From JBEKZQ01 sp049509675 (GTDB lineage: Bacteria; Planctomycetota; Planctomycetia; Pirellulales; Thermoguttaceae), in contig JBEKZQ010000044.1 in the NCBI GenBank assembly GCA_049509675.1, positions 1-27,392 on the forward strand: 27,392 nt of DNA, in the 5' to 3' direction. A model generated the notes under the pieces. That model did not search any database, had not been told where the DNA came from, and saw nothing but the letters and a program-made list of their open reading frames with translations. Each line of letters begins with the position of its first letter. The stretch's first letter is position 1. The position numbers were made by a program, and so were the translations under genes. This document shows, in pieces, positions 7,701 to 13,439 of the stretch.

Positions 7701-8502
7701 TGCCGGCGACTTGCAGCAGCATGGCCGCCGCGGCACTCACTTCAGGCGTCGCATAACTGGTCGCGTTTTGCGGCGCCACGATGTCCGGCTTCGAGCGGCC
7801 CGGCACGTCGCCGGCAGTCGTCGGCCCGACGCTGCTATAGTCATTATTAATACCGGTCAAACCCACGGCAATCGCGTTGTAGGAACTGGCCAGGAGTGCG
7901 GGAACGGGCGTTCCCGTCGGGGTGTTCGAGTTGTTCACGGCAACTACGGCCACCAGATTGTCGCGGTCGATGAGGTAATCCAATCGTCGCAAGGCGTCGG
8001 CGTCCGAAGTCGGATCCCCATAAGTGCCCACCCAACTGAAGTTCGCCACGCCGGGATTGTTGGCCGGAGCCGAGGCCGGAGCCGAGCCGGAGCCGACCTT
8101 CAGACCATTGTTCAGCCAGTCGTTGGCCTCGTAGACGTCGACCTGGCTGACCCCCGGCGCGAAGCCGTACGTGCCGTACAGTAGGCCGGCCACGTTGTCG
8201 GCGTGCCAACTGACGGCACCGGGCGTCCCACTGGTAATTGCCGTCTCATCGTTGATCGTTACGCTGCTGAACTGGGTTAGGGTCCTGTCGGGCATGTAAA
8301 GATTGGTGCCGCCATTGGTGTTCACGGGGGCTTCGACTTGCTCGACGACAACACCCGTCCCCGGCGCCTGCAGGTGGGCTTTCCCGAAGTCGGTCAACAG
8401 CGCGGAATAGCCGAGCGGATCGCTCTGGGCGCGGGCGAACTGCAGCGTCCACGGCAAACACCAGATGGCGATGCCGAGAATCAGGCGGGGTGTCGGTTTC
8501 AT
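4687..8502 (-). CDS. Large PEP-CTERM protein: subtilisin-like domain plus autotransporter-type beta-strand repeats
   Basis: 1271 residues from the ATG at 8502, which opens a clean signal peptide (MKPTPRLILG, hydrophobic core, ending near FARAQ at 26) and has a GGGG stretch upstream. Residues 45-270 resemble an S8 subtilase: His100 in WHADNVAGLL, Asn190/191 in VAVNNSN, and Ser249 in ATSYATPEVSAAAAML. The segment GTGVVVEQVEAP (48-59) aligns by eye with the usual G.GV.VAVIDTG, putting Glu57 at the catalytic Asp position. Residues about 340-480 look like a pre-peptidase-type beta-sandwich. At least five GAGTLVLGG...YSGGTT...GGTL-type repeats follow (near 593, 664, 934, 1037 and 1157). The C-terminus has PEP, a hydrophobic helix and a basic end (TPEPGTLALM ... 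RRFHAATR), the exosortase sorting signal. It is probably a surface or matrix protein; protease activity is uncertain. Confidence 0.87.
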   Translation of the reverse strand: MKPTPRLILGIAIWCLPWTLQFARAQSDPLGYSALLTDFGKAHLQAPGTGVVVEQVEAPVNTNGGTNLYMPDRTLTQFSSVTINDETAITSGTPGAVSWHADNVAGLLYGTYGFAPGVSQVDVYEANDWLNNGLKVGSGSAPASAPANNPGVANFSWVGTYGDPTSDADALRRLDYLIDRDNLVAVVAVNNSNTPTGTPVPALLASSYNAIAVGLTGINNDYSSVGPTTAGDVPGRSKPDIVAPQNATSYATPEVSAAAAMLLQVAGSDNYTQADNPAVIKAILMAGTDKNAVSTWMRTFTQPLDPQYGAGQLNFDRAYQILTAGPQTASSTSLVGSTGWSSDAIGPSGGAKDYFFQVASGQPLDLSAVLTWERAISFSASVSGSATLTPSLATIDLNLYQANSNYTLGTLVDQSVSTIDNVQDLFQRTLPPGEYALQVMRTDSIPGSWNYALAWQLQSSTVIPVWNGGGGSGNSKWSLGANWAANGSGGTPTAPGLLTFGALAASNSSNVSTNDFAANTQFNGITFRSDASAYSLVGNAIQLGGAVTNQSSNDQSIGFAIQIVSGGGLFDTGGQTITLWGNVSGAGQGILKQGAGTLVLGGNNTYSGGTTIDGGTLQVGNGTTAGSLPATGSVVDNATLAFNRSDAVTLGNAISGTGGLVQLGPGRLILGGSNTYAGMTTVSAGTLALDYTTNNNSKIGAGLSLGPATVLQLAGNGASPFTQNVGGLTLSGGAATIDASALGQLSLSVGTITRSNNATVNFVFPAAGTSAITASTSPGRWATAGNDFAKVAGGVVTAMSAADYTALGGTSGAPTITAGTAAIDAVTSATTGPVTLPATGTIDIDSLMINDATARTVDVRNGTTQGTLRFAAAGGLLASGGAHAIGIAGNAGTITAGGAAGAAGELIVTNQSTTNSLTINSAIANNGSGPVTLTKSGPGIAVLTNTANTYTGGTIVDGGILQITRTDWTPTANVSAALPGGAITLAGGTAMFNFFDRGLSNNITLTANSTINIPSGSGQQTNLSGTISGAGETLTKDGPGTLYINTSNVTLGAINVLAGSLVADGNNGGGANWGGSGTTVTVANGGSLITRNNITLPNPVVLNGGTALAIDSSNGGAATYSGSVTLNAATGMDATNGAMTFTGPISGSGGLVATSSGDSTITLSGSNQYSGGTTIDGGTLQFTNPLALPGSGSIEFAGGSLVLNFGGGGGSVLAADSSLVANSEPAPATFTVSPPPQAADTPEPGTLALMAAAGLLAGMSCLWRRFHAATR
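4967..4999. repeat. 33-bp direct repeat, copy A, inside the large PEP-CTERM gene
   Basis: This 33-bp stretch is identical to 6656-6688. It encodes the core of a beta-strand repeat (around YSGGTTIDGGTL). Nucleotide identity, including third positions, while the flanks diverge, suggests recent duplication or gene conversion between modules about 1.7 kb apart. Confidence 0.85.
6656..6688. repeat. 33-bp direct repeat, copy B, inside the large PEP-CTERM gene
   Basis: Exact copy of 4967-4999 in the same orientation and reading frame, within the first clear beta-strand repeat module of the protein. Confidence 0.85.
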
Positions 8503-8652
8503 GGAAGCGCCCCACGTAGAAGATTCGGCCCCGCGGGGAGGAGAACTGCCCAAAACCAGCGGTGGCCGCCGGAAAGCGACAACCCCGGAAGCCGCTTCGT
8601 CACCCGGTTCTACGAACGTCTCTTCTCGAATAAGCTCGGTCAGACCATCTCC

Positions 8653-8680
8653 ATTATCGTCGAATTTGCGAGAAATTCAA
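8653..8680 (-). promoter_or_regulatory. Probable sigma-70 promoter of the large PEP-CTERM gene
   Basis: On the minus strand, TTGAAT (8680-8675) and GATAAT (8658-8653) are separated by 16 bp. The -10 matches TATAAT in 5 of 6 positions and the -35 matches in 4. Transcription would begin near 8645, giving an approximately 143-nt leader before the ATG at 8502. It lies in a locally AT-richer stretch. Confidence 0.42.
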
Positions 8681-8782
8681 GTTTCTGGCATTGGTTTGTC
8701 CAACGAGTGCATCACCACACCCATGCGTGGGGTGCGTCCGGGCAGGGCTCGTTGCGCTAATACTATTGTGCAGGGTCAGCGC

Positions 8783-8901
8783 AAAAGGGGGGACTGGCTC
8801 CGTGGCACAAGTTGGTTTGGCAGCGGAAGGAACGTCGCCGCCACGGCGCCTGTCCCCTTTTTCCCGGCCCGCATTGCAGGCGAAAATCGGGACAGTCCCC
8901 C
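8783..8901. repeat. REP/MITE-like palindromic element
   Basis: The left arm (8783-8805, AAAAGGGG...ACTGGCTCCGTGG) pairs imperfectly with the right arm (8841-8862, CCACGGCGCCTGTCCCC and T-run). A third related arm (CGGGACAGTCCCCC) lies at 8888-8901. It sits directly after the ugd stop on the minus strand and before the PEP-CTERM promoter. The style resembles REP elements mobilised by Y1-type (RAYT) transposases, though no transposase is in the window. It could also act as a terminator for ugd. Confidence 0.6.
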
Positions 8902-8921
8902 GTGAACGGTTGCGACCGCGC

Positions 8922-10253
8922 TTACCGGGCGCCCGGATCGCCGGCGTAGACCGTGGGGCGGCCCACGCTGTAGTAGGTGAAGCCGGCTTGCAGCATCCGC
9001 CGCGGCTGGTACAGGTTGCGGCCGTCGAACACCACCGCCTGCCGCATGAGCCGCCGCACGTGCGCGAAATCCGGGTGTACGAAGTGCTTCCACTCGGTCA
9101 CGATGACCAGGGCGTCCGCGCCCGTCAGGGCGTCGTCGCGTCGCTGGCAATACAGCAGGCGCCGGCCGTACAAGGCGCGCACGTTCGCCATGGCCTCCGG
9201 GTCATGCACCCGCAGCGTCGCGCCGCGATCCAGGAGCCGATCGATGATTGCCAGCGACGGGGCTTCGCGGATGTCATCCGTTCCCGGCTTGAACGCCAGT
9301 CCCCAGATGGCGAAGGTCAAGCGGCTCAGATCCGCGCCGAAGTGCCGCACGATCTTCTCGATCAGCACGGTTTTCTGATGCATGTTGACCTCATGCACCG
9401 CATCCAGCACGCGCGGCTCGAGGCCGAAGGAGCGGGCCACCGCCGCCAGGGCGCGCACGTCCTTGGGAAAACAGCTTCCGCCATAGCCGACACCGGGAAA
9501 GAGGAAGGCGAAGCCGATGCGGCTGTCGTGGCCGATGCCGCGGCGGACCTCGTTGATGTCGGCACCCGTACGCTCGCACAGATTGGCCACTTCGTTGATG
9601 AAACTGATCTTGGTCGAAAGCAGGGCATTGGCCGCGTACTTGGTCATCTCCGCGCTTTCCGGCGACATCGCCAAGAGCGGCTTGTCGGTCCGCAGGTGCG
9701 GCCGATACAAGTCCTCGAGCACCTCCAGCACTTCCTGCCGCCGCACGCCGACCACCACCCGGTCCGGCTTCATGAAGTCCTCGATCGCCGTGCCTTCCTT
9801 GAGGAACTCGGGATTGCTGGCCACGTCGCAATCGCGGCCGGTCAGTTCTCGCAATCGTTCCGCCACGGCCGCATTGGTGCCCACCGGCACGGTGCTCTTG
9901 AGCACCACGATGGCTCCGGGCGCCAGGTGCCCGGCGATCTGCTCCACCACGATCCACAGTGCGGAAAGGTCTACCGAACCATCGTCCGCCGGGGGGGTCC
10001 CTATGGCCAAGAAGACCAATTGCGACGAGGCCGCGGCCCCGGCGATCTCGGTCGTAAAACGCAACCGGCCCTCGGCCGCGTTCCGCGACACCAACTCGGC
10101 CAACCCCGGCTCGTAAATCGGGATCTGGCCGCGGCCGAGCTGATCGATCTTCTGCTGGTCGCAATCGACGCACACCACGTCATTGCCCGTCTCCGCCAGG
10201 CACGTGCCCGTGACCAGGCCGACGTAGCCGGTTCCGACAATCGTGATTCTCAT
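8922..10253 (-). CDS. ugd: UDP-glucose 6-dehydrogenase
   Basis: 443 residues, typical for this NAD-dependent enzyme, which oxidises UDP-glucose twice to UDP-glucuronate in the cytoplasm for polysaccharide synthesis. Seen: an N-terminal Rossmann motif (IVGTGYVGLVTG, 5-16), SNPEFLKEG (146-154), and the catalytic cysteine Cys261 in GYGGSCFPKDVRAL. The C-terminal UDP-binding domain includes IWGLAFKPGTDDIREAPS. AAAGGA lies about 11 nt before the ATG. The gene diverges from the polysaccharide deacetylase gene and is followed by a palindromic element. A related GDP-mannose or UDP-N-acetyl sugar dehydrogenase is less likely, given the overall match with the Ugd/TuaD type. Confidence 0.95.
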   Translation of the reverse strand: MRITIVGTGYVGLVTGTCLAETGNDVVCVDCDQQKIDQLGRGQIPIYEPGLAELVSRNAAEGRLRFTTEIAGAAASSQLVFLAIGTPPADDGSVDLSALWIVVEQIAGHLAPGAIVVLKSTVPVGTNAAVAERLRELTGRDCDVASNPEFLKEGTAIEDFMKPDRVVVGVRRQEVLEVLEDLYRPHLRTDKPLLAMSPESAEMTKYAANALLSTKISFINEVANLCERTGADINEVRRGIGHDSRIGFAFLFPGVGYGGSCFPKDVRALAAVARSFGLEPRVLDAVHEVNMHQKTVLIEKIVRHFGADLSRLTFAIWGLAFKPGTDDIREAPSLAIIDRLLDRGATLRVHDPEAMANVRALYGRRLLYCQRRDDALTGADALVIVTEWKHFVHPDFAHVRRLMRQAVVFDGRNLYQPRRMLQAGFTYYSVGRPTVYAGDPGAR

Positions 10254-10276
10254 GCAGGGGAGGTCCTTTCTTCCAT

Positions 10277-10305
10277 AATTTATGTCACAAATGGGCTTGG
10301 TACAA
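10277..10305 (-). promoter_or_regulatory. Possible promoter of ugd
   Basis: On the minus strand, TTGTAC (10305-10300), a 17-bp spacer, then TAAATT (10282-10277). The match is moderate. Transcription would start about 17 nt before the ATG, just enough to include the AAAGGA ribosome-binding site. Confidence 0.35.
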
Positions 10306-10336
10306 GGAGTTTGTGGTCTTCTGAAAGTTTGAAGTG

Positions 10337-10403
10337 TTCAGTTTTCAGTGTTCAGTACGCCGCCACAACGCTTCGTACGGAAAACTGAACACTGAAAACT
10401 GAA
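10337..10403. repeat. Perfect 20-bp inverted repeat built of CAGTTTT/CAGTGTT words
   Basis: The left arm TTCAGTTTTCAGTGTTCAGT (10337-10356) is the exact reverse complement of 10384-10403, with a 27-bp spacer. The arms consist of an iterated 7-bp word. It lies between the divergent ugd and deacetylase starts, so it is not placed as a normal terminator; a cruciform, a dispersed repeat or a regulatory site are possible. Confidence 0.85.
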
Positions 10404-10452
10404 AACTAACCTACACTTTTCAGGGCCCGATTTTGCCAAGCTGAGCCGACCG

Positions 10453-11376
10453 ATGTCTGGCACAACGATACCGCTTTGGAAACGCACTGCCTTGCAGGCT
10501 TACTATTACGCGACCTATCGCGGGCGCCGCCGGCACATCCTGCGCGCGGCGGCGGCCGGGAAGGCGCCCGTGGGCGTGATCTTGTTTCATCGCGTCGCCG
10601 ACGACAACGCCACCGACTGGACTACGCCCACGGCCGACTTCGTCCACGGGATCCATTGGCTCCGGGAACACTTCGAACTGGTATCGTTGGCCGAGACGCA
10701 GAGGCGAATCCGTTGTCGGTGCAACTCGCGGCCCAGCCTCAGTATTACCTTTGACGACGGCTACGCGGATAACTGCCGGACGGCCCTTCCTTTATTGATC
10801 GAGAAGCGGATCCCCTGCACCTACTTTGTTACCGCCAGCGCGGTCCTGGAAGGGCGGCCCTTCGAGCACGACCTGAAAATGGGCAACCGCTTCGAACCCA
10901 ATACGATCGAGCAGTTGCGGCAAGTGAGTCGAGCCGGCATCGAGATCGGCGCCCACGGTCGCACCCACGCCGACCTGGGCCCCGCCGCCGGTCGCGCGCG
11001 GATCCTGGACGAACTGCTCGGCGCCCGCCGCGAGCTGGAATCGGCCCTGGGCCAGGTGGTCCGCTACTTCGCTTTTCCCTACGGCCAGTATGAGAACCTT
11101 TCGATCCAGGCGTTCCACCTGGCGCGGGAGGCCGGCTACGAAGGCGTTTGTTCCGCCTACGGTGGCTGGAATTTTCCCGGCGACGACGCCTTCCACCTGC
11201 AACGCCGCGGAGTCGACGGGCCGCTCCTGCGGCTGAAGAACACGGCCCTCTGGGATCATCGCCGGCGCGGCGTCCGACGCTTCGAATTTGCCGACCAGAT
11301 CCCGCCCGCGGCCTGCCCGGCAGCCGTCGTTTTGCCCTGTCTCGGCCTGGAACCATCGGATACATTGACAACATAA
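10453..11376 (+). CDS. Polysaccharide deacetylase family protein (carbohydrate esterase 4, NodB-like)
   Basis: 307 residues. The NodB motifs are visible: SITFDDGYAD (97-106) with the catalytic/metal Asp pair D101-D102, EIGAHGRTHADLG (164-176) giving the metal-binding His168 and His172, and FAFPYGQY (206-213). VILFHRV (42-48) is also typical of the family. It would remove acetyl groups from N-acetyl sugars in a surface polysaccharide, usually in a metal-dependent way. No signal peptide is obvious, so it may be cytoplasmic, or exported by a route I cannot see. The ribosome-binding site upstream of 10453 is weak. Pairing with ugd and glmS fits polymer synthesis and modification. The exact substrate is unknown. 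Confidence 0.9.
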   Translation: MSGTTIPLWKRTALQAYYYATYRGRRRHILRAAAAGKAPVGVILFHRVADDNATDWTTPTADFVHGIHWLREHFELVSLAETQRRIRCRCNSRPSLSITFDDGYADNCRTALPLLIEKRIPCTYFVTASAVLEGRPFEHDLKMGNRFEPNTIEQLRQVSRAGIEIGAHGRTHADLGPAAGRARILDELLGARRELESALGQVVRYFAFPYGQYENLSIQAFHLAREAGYEGVCSAYGGWNFPGDDAFHLQRRGVDGPLLRLKNTALWDHRRRGVRRFEFADQIPPAACPAAVVLPCLGLEPSDTLTT

Positions 11377-11378
11377 GA

Positions 11379-11472
11379 GTAGCAGGCACACTCCGTGTGC
11401 CGTCTGCCAGCTACGGCACACCGACCATGCTGCGAACCTGCGGTTCGCCGCATGGTGCCCGGTGCCTGCTAC
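11379..11472. repeat. 94-bp palindromic element with 11-bp terminal inverted repeats
   Basis: The ends are GTAGCAGGCAC (11379-11389) and GTGCCTGCTAC (11462-11472). Inside are further hairpins: CACACTCCGTGTG, and GCGAACC-TGC-GGTTCGC nested in CCATG...CATGG. It begins three bases after the deacetylase stop and precedes glmS. It looks like a non-autonomous MITE/REP element and may double as a transcription terminator. Confidence 0.75.
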
Positions 11473-11543
11473 CTTGGAACGCGGCAGGAGTTTCTTCGCC
11501 AATCCTAAGCCTCCTGTGCGCCGAAAGAAGGAAGGACGCTGCA

Positions 11544-13412
11544 ATGTGCGGAATCGTTGGATACGTGGGACATCGGCAGGCCGTCGACTACCTGATGGAG
11601 GGCCTGCGGCGTTTGGAGTACCGGGGCTACGATAGCTCGGGCGTGGCCACGATTACGCCCCAGGGCGACATGACGATCTGCAAGACGGCCGGGCGGATTG
11701 CCTGCCTGGAGGCGCGTTTGGACGGCGCCCGAGCCCTCGGGCCGACCGGCATCGGCCATACCCGCTGGGCGACGCACGGCGCGGCGACCGACGAGAATGC
11801 CCATCCGCACGTGGGCGGCGACGGCGTGCTGGCACTGGCGCATAACGGCGTGATCGAGAACTTTCAGCCTCTGAAGCAGTACCTCGAGGGCGAAGGTTAT
11901 CGCTTCCGTTCCGCCACCGACACCGAGGTCGTCGCCCATCTGATCGCCCATTGTCTGCGGCAGCAACCCCCCTGCGCAGACATGGCGGCCGAGGGCTACC
12001 GGCCCCTGGTTGCCGCCCTGCAGCAGGCGCTTGCGCAACTGCGCGGCACGTACGGCCTGGCGATCGTGTTTCCGCAATGGCCGGAAGTGCTCATCGCGGC
12101 CCGCCTGGGCAGCCCGCTGGTCCTGGGTGTCGGCGCCGGCGAACATTTCGTGGCCAGCGACGCTTCCCCGCTGGTCGGCTACACCGACAAGATCGTGTAC
12201 ATGGCCGACCACGAAATGGCCGTGCTCACCGCCGACAACCTGCGGTTGATTCACCGCGATCAGGGGCAAGTGGATCACCGCGTGGAGGTTTTGGACGCCG
12301 AGTCCGGCGCGGTGGACCGGGGCGCCCATGCCCATTACATGCTCAAGGAGATCTTCGAGCAGCCGGAGTCGGTCGAGAACGCCATTCGCGGACGCCTGGA
12401 CCTGGACGCGGCCACGGCCAAGTTCGGCGGCCTGAATCTGACTGCGCAACAACTGCGCTCGATCCGCCGCTTCCTGATGACGGCTTGCGGCACGAGTTGG
12501 CACTCGGCGATGGTCGGCGAGTATCAGATCGAAGCCCTGGCCCGGCTGCCGGTGGAAGTGGAGTATGCCAGCGAGCTGCGCTACCGCAACCCGCCCTTGG
12601 ACGACCATACGCTGCTGTTTGCCATTACGCAAAGCGGCGAGACGGCCGACACGTTGGCCGCCATGCGGGAGATGAAACGCAAGGGCCATCCGGCCCTGGG
12701 CATCTGCAACGTGGTCGGCAGCACCATCGCGCAGGAGTCCGACGGCGGCATTTACTTGCGGGCCGGACCGGAAGTGGGCGTGGCCTCGACCAAGGCCTTC
12801 ACTTCCCAGTGTACCGTGCTGGCTATGCTGGCGCTGTACTTCGGACGATTGCGGCACCTGAGTTTCTCGGCCGGCACGCGCATCATCGAGGAACTGCAAC
12901 AACTGCCGCAGAAGGTCCGCCAGGCGCTGGATTGTCACGAGAGGGTGCGGCGGATCGCCGAGAAGTACGCCGCATGCACCAACTTTCTGTACCTGGGGCG
13001 GCAGATCAATTTTCCCACCGCCCTGGAGGGCGCGCTGAAACTCAAGGAAATCAGCTACATCCACGCCGAAGGGTATCCGGCCGCGGAAATGAAGCATGGC
13101 CCGATCGCCCTGGTCGACCGGCACACGCCCAGCGTGTTCCTCATGCCGCACGACCACGTGTACGACAAGGTGATGGCCAACGTGCAGGAGATCAAGGCCC
13201 GCGGCGGGCCGGTCATCGCCGTGGTGAGCCAGGGCGACCGGGAGATCGGCTCGCTGGCCGACGACGTGATCGAGGTGCCCGAGGTCGAGGAATTCCTGCA
13301 GCCGATCGTGATGGGCATTCCGCTGCAACTCTTGGCTTACTACATCGCCGTGCTGCGCGGCTGCGACGTCGACAAGCCCCGCAATCTGGCCAAGAGCGTG
13401 ACCGTGGAATAG
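11544..13412 (+). CDS. glmS: Glutamine--fructose-6-phosphate aminotransferase (isomerising)
   Basis: 622 residues, close to the family's usual ~610. It makes glucosamine-6-phosphate from fructose-6-phosphate and glutamine, the first step to UDP-GlcNAc for peptidoglycan and surface sugars. The ATG at 11544 is fixed by the N-terminal MCGIVGYVG, whose Cys becomes the N-terminal nucleophile, and by GAAGGA 7 nt upstream; the longer upstream reading is spurious. The glutaminase part includes LEYRGYDSSGVA and GHTRWATHG. Two SIS sugar-isomerase domains follow, with LMTACGTSWHSAMVGE and later EGALKLKEISYIHAEG. The end KSVTVE is the conserved C-terminal loop. No glmS ribozyme is expected upstream, since that space is taken by the palindromic element. 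Confidence 0.97.
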   Translation: MCGIVGYVGHRQAVDYLMEGLRRLEYRGYDSSGVATITPQGDMTICKTAGRIACLEARLDGARALGPTGIGHTRWATHGAATDENAHPHVGGDGVLALAHNGVIENFQPLKQYLEGEGYRFRSATDTEVVAHLIAHCLRQQPPCADMAAEGYRPLVAALQQALAQLRGTYGLAIVFPQWPEVLIAARLGSPLVLGVGAGEHFVASDASPLVGYTDKIVYMADHEMAVLTADNLRLIHRDQGQVDHRVEVLDAESGAVDRGAHAHYMLKEIFEQPESVENAIRGRLDLDAATAKFGGLNLTAQQLRSIRRFLMTACGTSWHSAMVGEYQIEALARLPVEVEYASELRYRNPPLDDHTLLFAITQSGETADTLAAMREMKRKGHPALGICNVVGSTIAQESDGGIYLRAGPEVGVASTKAFTSQCTVLAMLALYFGRLRHLSFSAGTRIIEELQQLPQKVRQALDCHERVRRIAEKYAACTNFLYLGRQINFPTALEGALKLKEISYIHAEGYPAAEMKHGPIALVDRHTPSVFLMPHDHVYDKVMANVQEIKARGGPVIAVVSQGDREIGSLADDVIEVPEVEEFLQPIVMGIPLQLLAYYIAVLRGCDVDKPRNLAKSVTVE

Positions 13413-13439
13413 AGGGCTAGAGGAGCAAGTGCCCTTCAA

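Noticed and set aside
11473..11543. glmS ribozyme upstream of glmS
   Set aside because: The upstream space is mostly the palindromic element and only about 70 bp remain; I see no conserved ribozyme core, and the ribozyme is mainly known from Firmicutes.
11505..13439. 644-codon minus-strand frame opposite glmS
   Set aside because: Antisense shadow of a clearly recognisable enzyme; no ribosome-binding site or domains.
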